Assembly: GCF_000744945.1 (NCBI RefSeq)
Contig: NZ_JQMX01000001.1
Location: forward strand, 2,914,001 to 2,978,000
Source: Carnobacterium maltaromaticum DSM 20342
Lineage (GTDB): Bacteria; Bacillota; Bacilli; Lactobacillales; Carnobacteriaceae
Length of the DNA stretch: 64,000 nt
Direction of reading: 5' to 3'
Part shown: piece after piece, positions 37,736 to 46,017 of the stretch
Layout: the number at the start of each line of letters is the position of its first letter
How positions within the stretch are numbered: the first letter of the stretch is position 1
Translations under genes and position numbers: made by a program
Notes under the pieces: model-generated
The model's database searches: none
Seen by the model: only the letters and a program-made list of their open reading frames with translations
Told to the model about the DNA's origin: nothing

Positions 37736-39055
37736 TTACACCTCCATCATGTTAGCTTGTGCTACAGTATCTGCTTCTTGTTTTAATTGATTTTTTTCAA
37801 ATAATTTAAAGAACGGATAGTAAATTGCGAGTGAAGCGATAAAGCAAACGAAAACCATAATGAATGCTACAATGTTCCAGTTAGATGTAACTAGAGCACC
37901 AAACGGAGCAGGGAGTGTGAAAGGCGGTTTGACCATCATGCGTGGCATCCAACCCAGAATCGTGACAATATAAATCAAAATAGTATTTACAATGGGTACT
38001 AAAATAAATGGAACAGCTAATAATGGATTCATCACAATCGGTGCACCGAAAATCAGAGGCTCATTGATGTTGAAAATTCCTGGTAAAATAGATAGTTTAC
38101 CTAACTGTTTTAAGTAACTAGATTTTGAAAAAAGGAATAAGAAACATAACGCTAAGGTTGCCCCTGTTCCACCCATTTGAGCGTACCATTGATAAAATTG
38201 TTCTGTGAAGATATTTGGCAATTGGAAAGCGCTCATACCTCCTTGAAATAGATCGGCGTTTTCAATAATGGCTTGATCCCAAAATGGACGGATAATGGGT
38301 CCAAGAACGGCATGACCATGAATACCCATTGCCCAGAATAAGCAAATCATAAACTGAGTTAAGAGACCGCCCAATAAATTATTTCCTGTTAAAAAAGTTT
38401 TTAATGGTGAAATGAGAACGGTTAAAACACCATTTAAATCGAAATCAAAAAAGTGACGTGGAATCCAAAAAACTAAGACAATAAAAAGCGTTGGAAGTAA
38501 AGCTGCGAAAGAGCTTGAAACGACAGGTGGAACGCCATCAGGCATTTTTATTTCCAATTTTCGTTCCTTTGTAAAACGATAAATTTCAACTGCCAGTAAA
38601 GAGGCGACAATTGCGCCAAAAAGTCCTTGAGAGCTTAGTGGAGCGATAGGAATGTAGCGCCCAGCGTTAACGGCATTTCCAGCAGTATCAATACCTTCCT
38701 TCAAGTTAATTGGAACGACCATTAAAATTGTAGCAAGCATCGAAAGAAATCCGCTAGTAACGCCATCTAACTTATATGATTTCCCTAAAAAAGACCCAAT
38801 TGTAAAAGCGGAATAGAGGGCCATAATTCCAACTGTATAACGAAATGGAATATCTAATGCAGCGCTAAAGGGCGCAATCATTTCTGCGTAGCCTGCAATC
38901 GGCACATTTAAAAGGATGACAAAAAATGAACCAATAATTGTCAGGGGTAAAATTGAGATAAGTCCATTTCTGACAGCTTGTAAATGACGTTGTTGACCGA
39001 TGGCATTGGCAATTGGGAGTATTTTCAAAGCAAACCGTTCTAATAATTTTTCCAT
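37736..39055 (-). CDS. PTS EIIC permease, lactose/cellobiose type
   Basis: The product has 439 residues with about ten membrane helices and the family motifs GIHGHAVLGPIIRPFWD (~residue 240) and NINEPLIFGAPIVMNP (~325). It is closely related to the EIIC at 47621, sharing the IGQQRHLQAVRNG-type N-terminus, and less so to the one at 9387. The start at 39055 is chosen because AAAGGA lies nine bases ahead; an ATG at 39064 touches that site. Downstream of the GH1 gene in the same operon, it should import the GH1 substrate as a phosphate ester. No EIIA/EIIB gene is present nearby. Confidence 0.87.
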   Translation of the reverse strand: MEKLLERFALKILPIANAIGQQRHLQAVRNGLISILPLTIIGSFFVILLNVPIAGYAEMIAPFSAALDIPFRYTVGIMALYSAFTIGSFLGKSYKLDGVTSGFLSMLATILMVVPINLKEGIDTAGNAVNAGRYIPIAPLSSQGLFGAIVASLLAVEIYRFTKERKLEIKMPDGVPPVVSSSFAALLPTLFIVLVFWIPRHFFDFDLNGVLTVLISPLKTFLTGNNLLGGLLTQFMICLFWAMGIHGHAVLGPIIRPFWDQAIIENADLFQGGMSAFQLPNIFTEQFYQWYAQMGGTGATLALCFLFLFSKSSYLKQLGKLSILPGIFNINEPLIFGAPIVMNPLLAVPFILVPIVNTILIYIVTILGWMPRMMVKPPFTLPAPFGALVTSNWNIVAFIMVFVCFIASLAIYYPFFKLFEKNQLKQEADTVAQANMMEV

Positions 39056-39108
39056 GTAATTCATTCCTTTCTATCTAAAAGAGTTTAAGCAAGTAGTGAA
39101 GGTCAAAA

Positions 39109-40494
39109 TTAAAATCCATGCTCTTTAATCACATCTTTAAACCATAAACCAGATTTCTTAACTGTTTTTTCTCCAGTTGCTAAATCTAAACGGTAAAAGC
39201 CATAACGATTTTTGTAAGCATTAATCCATGACCAACAATCAACAAAAGTCCACATATGATAGCCGAGACAATTACTGCCTTCTGCCATGGCTTTGTGGAG
39301 CCAAATCAAATGCTCTTTAAGAAAATCTATACGATAGTCGTCCATTACCATCCCGTTTTCCATAAATTGCTCTTCGCCTTGGATGCCAATTCCATTTTCA
39401 GAAACAAACCAATCAATATTGCCGTACTTAGCTTGAATCATTTTCGCAATATCGTAGATGCCTTGCGGATAAATTTCTATTCCGCGCGAAGTGTTCATGC
39501 GGCGTCCAGGCATTTCATAGTTGGCAAAGAACCATTCAGGACTGAAAACTCCACTTCTATTTGGTTCGTAATCTAAGGCTTTGACCCGTCGTGGCTTATA
39601 ATAGTTAATCCCTAAAATATCGACTTTAGTTTCAGCAATCAATGCCAAATCAGCATTAGTAACGACAGGCATTTGCCCATATTCAGTCAAAATTCCAACT
39701 AATTCTGCCGGATAACGACCTAATAAAAGGGGCTCATTGATACTACGCGTATAAAATAAATCGGCCATTTCTGCGGCTTTTAAATCAGCTGGATGTTGAC
39801 TACGAGGATAGACTGGAATAATATCCATAATAATCCCGATTTTACTAGCCAGATTTCGTTCTCTAAAGGATTTTATTGCTTCACAATGTGCTAAGGCAAT
39901 ATGGTGTAAAACTGTTGCCGCTCGTTTAAAATCAACCACGTAAGGATAATGTCGATCATGTAAGTAACCAGCTTCAGCAGGAATCATCGGTTCATTAAAG
40001 GTAAACCAATACTTCACACGATCCCCAAACAAATCAAAACAAGTTTCTGCATACTGTTTAAAGTACTGAACAACGATTTTATTTTCAAATCCTCCGATTT
40101 TTTGTAATTCTAAGGGCATATCAAAGTGATACAGATTAATAAAAGGTTCAATGCCTTTAGCAATTAATTCATCAATCACCTGATTATAAAAAGTAACAGC
40201 TTGCTCATTCACGGGACCAACGCCATTTGGAATCAATCGCGACCAGGAAATTGAGGTTCGAAAAGAATTAAAATTAAGCTCTGCCATTAGGCCGATGTCT
40301 GTTTGGTAATCTTCATAGAATCGTGAAGTCTTTTCGGTAGTAACCCCTTCATAAAAACGATGATTGTACTCATTTGAAGCGAAGTCCCAAATATTTTCGC
40401 CTTTTCCGTCATCTGCTACTCGTCCTTCAGATTGTGTTGCACTAGTTGAAGCGCCCCAAAAAAAGTGTGGGGGAAATGAATAATTTTTTGTCAT
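39109..40494 (-). CDS. GH1 6-phospho-beta-glycosidase
   Basis: This 461-residue TIM-barrel hydrolase is cytoplasmic. The acid/base is E168 in TFNEP and the nucleophile E366 in SENG; FFWGASTSATQSEG opens the fold. The C-terminal NAYKNRYGF and KKSGLWFKDVI lie where phospho-glycosidases bind the 6-phosphate. It is the first gene of a minus-strand operon with EIIC and a small membrane protein. The start at 40494 follows AGGA; an upstream extension to 40554 lacks a ribosome-binding site. Substrate not determinable; phospho-beta-glucosides or related disaccharides are likely. Confidence 0.88.
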   Translation of the reverse strand: MTKNYSFPPHFFWGASTSATQSEGRVADDGKGENIWDFASNEYNHRFYEGVTTEKTSRFYEDYQTDIGLMAELNFNSFRTSISWSRLIPNGVGPVNEQAVTFYNQVIDELIAKGIEPFINLYHFDMPLELQKIGGFENKIVVQYFKQYAETCFDLFGDRVKYWFTFNEPMIPAEAGYLHDRHYPYVVDFKRAATVLHHIALAHCEAIKSFRERNLASKIGIIMDIIPVYPRSQHPADLKAAEMADLFYTRSINEPLLLGRYPAELVGILTEYGQMPVVTNADLALIAETKVDILGINYYKPRRVKALDYEPNRSGVFSPEWFFANYEMPGRRMNTSRGIEIYPQGIYDIAKMIQAKYGNIDWFVSENGIGIQGEEQFMENGMVMDDYRIDFLKEHLIWLHKAMAEGSNCLGYHMWTFVDCWSWINAYKNRYGFYRLDLATGEKTVKKSGLWFKDVIKEHGF

Positions 40495-40578
40495 ATGATT
40501 TCCTACTTTCTCTGTTAGATTATAAATGCTATTGACTAAGAATACGCCTTGCATAAAAGCGTTTTCTTAGCTATTATG

Positions 40579-40639
40579 ATTATAACGTTAGCTCCTAAAT
40601 AAAAAAGGGTTTTCAACAAATGGGACATATGTTTGAAAA
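40579..40639. promoter_or_regulatory. Divergent control region: GH1 -10 box and inverted repeat
   Basis: A minus-strand TATAAT (complement of 40579-40584) serves the GH1 operon. An inverted repeat with perfect 7-base ends (TTTTCAA at 40610, TTGAAAA ending 40639) and a partly matching interior lies between the GH1 operon and the RpiR-type gene. It is a candidate operator for that regulator. Confidence 0.45.
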
Positions 40640-40699
40640 AAAGATATTTGTACCAATTCAGTTACACCCTGTAACTAAAAAAGAGAGGAAGATTTCACT

Positions 40700-41470
40700 A
40701 TGTTTTTAGACAATACAGCTGAGCTTAGTTCTTTTGATTTACACATTTATAAATATATCTTGGACCATAGCGATCAGGTTATTTACATGCGTATCCGTGA
40801 TTTAGCTGCAGCGACTCATACAAGCACCGCTAGTATTTTGCGCTTTTGTAAAAAAATGAAGTGTAGTGGATTTTCAGAATTTAAAGTGAAGTTGCAACTA
40901 TCACTAGCAGAAAAACCGATAGAACCTGTAGCAGATGTTGATGAAATGAGTTATATGGACTTTTTAACTAGAGCTAGACAGAGTTCATTTAAGAAAAAAA
41001 TTCAAGAAGCAGTAGATTTATTAAAGGATAAAGAGTTAGTCGTTTTTCTAGGTTCGGGTTCTTCCGAAAGTATCGCTCAGTATGGATCAACTTATTTTTC
41101 AAATTTATTTACTTTGGCTTTGAGAATTGAGGACCCTTCTAATTATCCAATTGAATTTTTAGCAAAGAAATTTTCAAATAAAATCTGTCTAATTGCACTA
41201 TCAGTTTCAGGAGAAACGCAAGAAGTAATTAATTATTTAAAGCATCTAAATACAAGCCACTGCCAAGTCATTTCCATTACAAATAGTGAAAATTCAACGA
41301 TTGCCCAGTTGTCAGATGTGAATATTCCGTATTACATCAATCGTGAAACCGTAAAAAAAGACCATAACCACCCTGAAAAAACCTTAGAATTAACCTCACA
41401 ATTACCAGCGGTATATACAATTGAAGCCATTGCAAAAGCTGTTCGGAAAACTTTAGTTGCAGAAAGTTAA
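40700..41470 (+). CDS. RpiR/MurR-family regulator with SIS domain
   Basis: The product has 256 residues. An N-terminal HTH_6 domain (residues 1-77, with LAAATHTSTASILRFCKKM as helix-turn-helix) is joined to a phosphosugar-binding SIS domain (~110-240, motifs FLGSGSSESIAQYG and ALSVSGETQEVIN). Such proteins sense sugar phosphates. Its position divergent from the GH1-EIIC operon indicates that it controls that operon. A GntR-type regulator follows 67 bases later, so this operon may answer to two effectors. Confidence 0.87.
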   Translation: MFLDNTAELSSFDLHIYKYILDHSDQVIYMRIRDLAAATHTSTASILRFCKKMKCSGFSEFKVKLQLSLAEKPIEPVADVDEMSYMDFLTRARQSSFKKKIQEAVDLLKDKELVVFLGSGSSESIAQYGSTYFSNLFTLALRIEDPSNYPIEFLAKKFSNKICLIALSVSGETQEVINYLKHLNTSHCQVISITNSENSTIAQLSDVNIPYYINRETVKKDHNHPEKTLELTSQLPAVYTIEAIAKAVRKTLVAES

Positions 41471-41537
41471 TCTTTTCGATTGACTATTTATAGATAGTTT
41501 CATATGCTTAATAAAATGAACAATGAAAGGATCCGCC

Positions 41538-42242
41538 ATGAAACCAAAAGGACTATTGTATATTGAAATCGCTGAAACCTTAAAAAAAGATATTTTAGAA
41601 GGTATTTATCCTGTTGGGACGCAAATACCAACTGAAAATGAATTAGAAGTAAAATTTTCTGTGAGTAAAATAACTGTTCGAAAAGCAATTGAAATTCTAG
41701 CAAATGAAGGTTATTTAGAAAAGAAAAGTGGCAAAGGAACAACTGTGCTTAGTGATCGTCTATTTAATAAGTTATCTAAGGCAGCCTCTTTTTCAGCTAT
41801 GATCGAAGAGCGAGGCCATCACCTATCAAAAGAAATCTTAGCCATTGAAAAAATAAAAACAAACTCGACTACACCAGAAATTGCGGCTGCCTTTGGCAAA
41901 GAAGCGTATAAATTAACGCGTCTATATCGTTTGGACTATGAACCATATATTTATTTTGAACATTATTTACCTGTTTTAGGGGATGAATCTTCCTTAGAAC
42001 AAATGGAAAAACTCTCGCTCTATAAATGGTTAGCTAGCTATCAAAAAGTAGTTGGGAAATTCCAAGATACTTTTGCGGTTGCGCCAGCTGAAGCAGCTAT
42101 TCAAAAGCTATTAAATACACAAAGCCCTTATTTATTAAAACGTATCCGGACATCTTATAGCCAATCAGAAGAGATTATTGAGATTTCTCATGCGCAATAT
42201 GATACAGACAAATTCCCTTATTTGATTGAATATGAAATTTAG
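41538..42242 (+). CDS. GntR/HutC-family regulator with UTRA domain
   Basis: This 234-residue repressor has an N-terminal winged helix (residues 1-70, PTENELEVKFSVSKITVRKA) and a UTRA domain (80-234). The start at 41538 follows AAAGGATCC; the ATG at 41523 overlaps that site. It follows the RpiR-type gene and is ended by a strong terminator. Its target is probably one of the two PTS operons on either side. It is a different protein from the GntR regulator at 12472 but shares the domain layout. Confidence 0.85.
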   Translation: MKPKGLLYIEIAETLKKDILEGIYPVGTQIPTENELEVKFSVSKITVRKAIEILANEGYLEKKSGKGTTVLSDRLFNKLSKAASFSAMIEERGHHLSKEILAIEKIKTNSTTPEIAAAFGKEAYKLTRLYRLDYEPYIYFEHYLPVLGDESSLEQMEKLSLYKWLASYQKVVGKFQDTFAVAPAEAAIQKLLNTQSPYLLKRIRTSYSQSEEIIEISHAQYDTDKFPYLIEYEI

Positions 42243-42315
42243 CCAACTAAAGCAAGGGCTAGAGTTTAAAAGTTGTCATATTCTGTTCATATTCTAAAGA
42301 ATTAAACAGTCATTT

Positions 42316-42361
42316 AAAAAGCTATGAATCCAAGGTCTCTCTTGGATTCATAGCTTTTTTG
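42316..42361 (+). terminator. Rho-independent terminator after the two regulators
   Basis: AAAAAGCTATGAATCCAAG pairs with CTTGGATTCATAGCTTTTT, followed by T residues. Confidence 0.9.
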
Positions 42362-42516
42362 TTTCCTTTTTTTGGCAACTAAGGAAATATAGAAAACGAA
42401 TAGAAGATAAACACTATCAATTAGTAATGCGTATTTGTTTTCTTTATATGATAATAGAAAGGTCACTAAAAAATCAGCGAGTTCATGCAAGTAAAACAAA
42501 GCATTTATTAAACAAC

Positions 42517-42574
42517 TGCACTTATTAAAGTGCAAGAAGATAGTATTGTAATAACTCTGAAAACTAGCTATATT
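42517..42574 (+). promoter_or_regulatory. Operator-like palindrome and promoter of PRD regulator gene
   Basis: TGCACTT-N4-AAGTGCA (42517-42534) is a perfect 7+7 inverted repeat. It is followed by TTGTAA (42546-42551) and TATATT (42569-42574) with 17-base spacing. The palindrome sits just upstream of the -35, a usual place for an activator. Confidence 0.6.
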
Positions 42575-42636
42575 AGGGTTGTAAGAGGTTTCAAACAATG
42601 CAATCTTGAAAGAATGGATAGAAAGGATGAAACATC

Positions 42637-44508
42637 ATGCAAGTGCAATTATCAAAACGTGAAATTAAATTAATTCTAACATTATTGAATAATGAAGCCT
42701 CTACGACAACGACAAAAGAATTAGCCGCAGAATTTCAAGTAAGTGTACGCACGATTAAATATGATTTAGACAACGTTAAAATTTGGTTCGAGCAACATGG
42801 GACGCCATTACTAGCTCAACGGAACAAAGGCTTTTGGTTAGAATTAACCGACTCAATGCGCATTGAATTGAAAAACGAAGTCCTTCAGGTAGAACGATAT
42901 GAACTGTATCCTGATCAAGAAATTCGAATTCATCAAATTATTACTTTACTTTGTTTACGCACTGAATTTAGTACAACAATTGAATTGGCTGAAAGCTTAC
43001 ATGTCAGTAAAAATACAATTGTGGCGGATTTAGAAAAAGTGGAGCAATTTGTGGGTGCTTATCAATTAAACTTAATTCGTAAAAACTATTTTGGTTATAC
43101 GATTGAAGGATCGGAACATCAAATTCGATTATTATTGGAAGCAATTATCCAAAAAGAAATTACAGACTATGATATTTATAGCATTATGAACTACATTACA
43201 GATAAAAGTGCTGGAGATTATCGTAGTTTAAAATTAGCGATGCAGCCAGAAATGTTGCAGATTTATCAAAAGACAGTCTATACGGTATCAAAAATTATGA
43301 ATCAGAAAATGATGGAACAATTTAATTACAGTGAAATCTTAGCAATTATCTTGCGAGTGACGATAGCGACAGCGCGCATGAGCATTAATCGCACAATTAA
43401 TAGCTATAAAATTCTTTCAAATCAAGACTTATTAACTAAAAGCCAAGAACTTCCTTACTTATTGATGAAACAAGTTTTTGAATCCTATCATTTTCCAATC
43501 CTAGAAGATGAATATATCTATATTTTTAGTGATATTCTGATGGTTTATGAAGAAAAAAATATTGCCGAGCTTACTCGCAATATCATTGAATTTGTTAGTG
43601 AAAAAGAAAAAATTGCTTTTAATGAAGACAAGCAACTTTTCACCAATTTATTTGCCCATCTGTCTTTAAAGTTGCACAAAAAGTATTTATTTGTAAATGA
43701 GTATAATCCGTTTATTGAAGATATTAAGTCGCGTTATCCAGTTCTTTTTAGGAGCATTGAAGAGGCATCTGCTAATGAAATTTCTAAATCCATTTCAATT
43801 ACAAATGATTCATTTATTGCCTACATCGCGTTGCACTTTTTAGTATCGTATGAAAAATTAAGTATGAACAGAAGTGTAGCACGAATCGTTTATGTTTGTT
43901 CAACAGGGCTTGGTGTTACAAGTTTGATTCAGCAACGAATTATGGAAGAAGTAGCCAATGTTGAAATTGCTAGTTTTGCTTCAGTCTTAAAAGCAAAAGA
44001 AATTATTCAGCTAGAAAACCCAGATTTAGTGGTGAGCATTTTTCCGATTGAGGAATTAGAAGTTCCTTTTATTAAAGTTAACCCAATTCCCACAAAATCG
44101 GATATTCAAGCCATAAAAAAAGTTGTAGCCGAGATTGTAAGTAACCAGCTAACGGGTTCAACTAAATTTCCTAAATTAGTTGCAAGACGCCAAACACCAA
44201 TGAAAAATAATGATGAAGAACAAAGTCGTGAGCTAATTTTAAAAGGCTTTGTTGTCTACGAAGAATTAAAAAAACAGCTAGGCTTAAAACTACAAATAGG
44301 ATACGAAGAAGCCTTTTTATTACATGTATTCATGATGGTTCATCGTATTTTTTATGATTCTCAGTATGAAAATGAAGGCAACGTCGCTTTAGATACGTTA
44401 GATGACTTTAAAGAAGACGTTCGTTTAATTAAAGAAATTTTTGCTAAAAACGAATTAAGTATTAATAAAGCTGAAATTACAGCATTAGTACAATACATCA
44501 GTAGTTAG
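42637..44508 (+). CDS. PTS-regulated PRD-domain transcription regulator (BglG/MtlR-like)
   Basis: This 623-residue multidomain regulator has two N-terminal HTH domains (residues ~8-60 and ~88-140). Two PRD modules (~180-400) follow that are normally phosphorylated by HPr or EII proteins. Next comes an EIIB-like domain with C421 in VYVCSTGLGVTS, and a further PRD-like C-terminal region (~520-620) holding LLHVFMMVHRIF. No EIIA domain is seen. Its activity should follow PTS sugar flux. The operon at 44886 starts after three tandem repeat elements directly behind its stop codon, so that operon is its probable target. Confidence 0.85.
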   Translation: MQVQLSKREIKLILTLLNNEASTTTTKELAAEFQVSVRTIKYDLDNVKIWFEQHGTPLLAQRNKGFWLELTDSMRIELKNEVLQVERYELYPDQEIRIHQIITLLCLRTEFSTTIELAESLHVSKNTIVADLEKVEQFVGAYQLNLIRKNYFGYTIEGSEHQIRLLLEAIIQKEITDYDIYSIMNYITDKSAGDYRSLKLAMQPEMLQIYQKTVYTVSKIMNQKMMEQFNYSEILAIILRVTIATARMSINRTINSYKILSNQDLLTKSQELPYLLMKQVFESYHFPILEDEYIYIFSDILMVYEEKNIAELTRNIIEFVSEKEKIAFNEDKQLFTNLFAHLSLKLHKKYLFVNEYNPFIEDIKSRYPVLFRSIEEASANEISKSISITNDSFIAYIALHFLVSYEKLSMNRSVARIVYVCSTGLGVTSLIQQRIMEEVANVEIASFASVLKAKEIIQLENPDLVVSIFPIEELEVPFIKVNPIPTKSDIQAIKKVVAEIVSNQLTGSTKFPKLVARRQTPMKNNDEEQSRELILKGFVVYEELKKQLGLKLQIGYEEAFLLHVFMMVHRIFYDSQYENEGNVALDTLDDFKEDVRLIKEIFAKNELSINKAEITALVQYISS

Positions 44509-44510
44509 GC

Positions 44511-44626
44511 TAGTTTTTATGAGCCAACTCCTCGAGAAAAAGATAAAAATTCGAGATGGCAAAAAGCGCCATATCAATTTTTCCTATTTTCTTACCAGAG
44601 TTAAGCGGCTCAACAAACTTTTAATT
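44511..44626 (+). repeat. Dispersed palindromic leader element, copy F (first of three)
   Basis: It begins two bases after the stop of the PRD regulator. Outer arms are GAGCC/GGCTC and AACTC/GAGTT, and the inner hairpin ATGGC/GCCAT has loop AAAAAGC. The inner arms differ from copy C (AGGAC/GTCCT) on both sides, so pairing is preserved. Confidence 0.87.
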
Positions 44627-44631
44627 TAGGC

Positions 44632-44748
44632 TAGTTTTTATGAGTTAGCCTCTCGGAAGAAAGAGGAAATTTCGAGGCGACAAAAAACGTCACATCAAAT
44701 TTCCCTATTCTTCAATCGAGTCTAAGTGAACTCAACAAACTTTTTATT
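44632..44748 (+). repeat. Dispersed palindromic leader element, copy G (second of three)
   Basis: Outer arms are GAGTT/AACTC instead of GAGCC/GGCTC, a two-base matched change. The inner hairpin GGCGAC/GTCACA is weaker. The junction TTTAGGCTAGTT links it to both neighbours. Confidence 0.87.
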
Positions 44749-44753
44749 TAGGC

Positions 44754-44872
44754 TAGTTCTTATGAGCCAGTCCTTCGGAAAAAAGATAAATTCCCAAAAA
44801 AGTAAAGGGACACTTTTCTTGGAATTTCCTATTTTTCTGCCAGGTCTAACCGGCTCAACAAACTTTTTATTT
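44754..44872 (+). repeat. Dispersed palindromic leader element, copy H (third of three)
   Basis: Outer arms are GAGCC/GGCTC. The inner hairpin is replaced by a longer one in which TTCC-x-AA-x-AAAGT pairs with CACTTTTCTTGGAA. It runs into TTTAGGAGG, which is the ribosome-binding site of the gene at 44886. Confidence 0.87.
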
Positions 44873-44885
44873 AGGAGGAAATAGG

Positions 44886-45230
44886 TTGGAACATAAACTG
44901 ATAACAGAGGCTGTTAAAGGAATTCTAGCAGAGTCTCAAAATCCAGTTGCAACAGAAAAAATTTTGTATTCTGCTTTAGCAAAAATGGAAGAAAAAGCAA
45001 TTTATCCAACAGAAGTTCAATTAGTCGTTTTGACAAATCACTTAGGTGAGATGGTCCGTCGTTCTAAAGAAGGCGAAGCGATTATGAAAATAGATCCAGA
45101 TATGTTTAATGAAGTTTCAATTGAAGCATTAGCGATTTCAGAAGCGATTACACAAGAAATTGGCAATTTAGCCGATGATGAAAAATATGTTTTATCGATT
45201 CATTTTGAGACAGCAAAACAAAATAACTAA
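44886..45230 (+). CDS. Stand-alone PRD-domain protein (EF_0829-type)
   Basis: This 114-residue helical cytoplasmic protein resembles a single PRD module (LVVLTNHLGEMVRRSKEGEAI in its core, with a histidine where PRDs are phosphorylated). It is the first gene of the conserved EF_0829-type cluster in enterococci and Aeromonas. It starts with TTG at 44886 after AGGAGGAAATAGG. A role in sensing or relaying PTS phosphorylation for the transporter or regulator of this operon is plausible but unproven. It lies 20 bases ahead of the SFCGS gene. Confidence 0.75.
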   Translation: MEHKLITEAVKGILAESQNPVATEKILYSALAKMEEKAIYPTEVQLVVLTNHLGEMVRRSKEGEAIMKIDPDMFNEVSIEALAISEAITQEIGNLADDEKYVLSIHFETAKQNN

Positions 45231-45249
45231 CTTATTGGAGGAAAAAATT

Positions 45250-45603
45250 ATGTTAACAGTAGTCATTGCAGATCGTTTAGGTAAAGGGCAAAATGTTGCC
45301 AAAGGAGTTGAAGCAGCAGGTGGTAGAGCCGTTGTTGTTCCAGGAATGGGTGCAGATATGCGTCTTGGTGATGTGATGCAACAAGAAAACGCGGATTTAG
45401 GTATTTCCTTTTGTGGCAGTGGTGGAGCAGGTGCTTTAACTGCGGCAACAAAATATGGTTACCCAGAGCGCCATGGCATGCGTTCAGTTGAAGAAGGTAT
45501 TACAGCTATTAATGATGGAAAAACAGTTTTAGGTTTTGGGTTTATGGATCAAGAAGAATTAGGAAAACGTTTAGTAGAAGCTTACGTAAAGAAAAATGCG
45601 TAA
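45250..45603 (+). CDS. Glycine-rich SFCGS family protein
   Basis: This 117-residue soluble protein is named for the motif SFCGSGGAGA, with the single cysteine C55. The alpha/beta pattern, and a cysteine at the head of a glycine loop, recall PTS EIIB phosphocysteine loops, though at mid-sequence and not near the N-terminus. The family is known only from conserved clusters with DUF4312, DUF4311 and DUF4310. The start at 45250 follows GGAGG. A phosphocarrier role is my inference. Conserved His in YPERHGM (H75) may also matter. Confidence 0.85.
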   Translation: MLTVVIADRLGKGQNVAKGVEAAGGRAVVVPGMGADMRLGDVMQQENADLGISFCGSGGAGALTAATKYGYPERHGMRSVEEGITAINDGKTVLGFGFMDQEELGKRLVEAYVKKNA

Positions 45604-45642
45604 TTAAAGCTCTATAATGTTAAGAGAAAAGGAGTGGTTCAA

Positions 45643-46017
45643 GTGACGGATGTGAAACAGAAGAAACGACAAATTGTCCGCGTAGAAGGCAAAGCTGAAA
45701 AGAAGAACCAAGCCTTCTCCAATGCTTTAAATCAAATTCATGGGAAAGTGCTAAAAGAGTCAGATGATGTAATTTTACGTATCGAGCCTTTGCATACAGC
45801 AATAGTCTTGGCGGAAGAAGAAAGTTATGTAGAAAAATTTTTATTTTTCTTTTTGAAACGTACACGTATTACTTACAAAGTGATCATGGATGTTGAAGTA
45901 GAAATTTCGTGGATCCCAGTAGAAAGCGTCCAGTTTGTCACTACGCACACACAAGGCCCTGATCATGTTCCGACTCCGCTATTTAAGAAAAAATGGCTTC
46001 AAAAGGAGGAAATATAA
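45643..46017 (+). CDS. DUF4312 family protein
   Basis: The product has 124 residues, is soluble and basic at the N-terminus, with a predicted ferredoxin-like beta/alpha pattern (KAEKKNQAFSNALNQIHGKV, then several strands). The GTG at 45643 is preferred because AAAAGGAG lies eight bases ahead; the GTG at 45634 overlaps that site. The next gene starts immediately after the stop codon. It is always found with SFCGS, DUF4311 and DUF4310 genes, so it is likely a cytoplasmic subunit of the same complex. Biochemical function is not known. Confidence 0.82.
   Translation: MTDVKQKKRQIVRVEGKAEKKNQAFSNALNQIHGKVLKESDDVILRIEPLHTAIVLAEEESYVEKFLFFFLKRTRITYKVIMDVEVEISWIPVESVQFVTTHTQGPDHVPTPLFKKKWLQKEEI

Noticed and set aside
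44511..44872. Tandem repeats read as a CRISPR array or T-box leader
   Set aside because: Units of ~120 bases abut with no variable spacers, and there is no cas gene. No T-box core or specifier layout can be found.
44506..44876. TTAGG as a target-site duplication flanking the triple repeat
   Set aside because: TTAGG does border the array on both sides, but the other loci show no matching flanking repeat, so transposition cannot be claimed.
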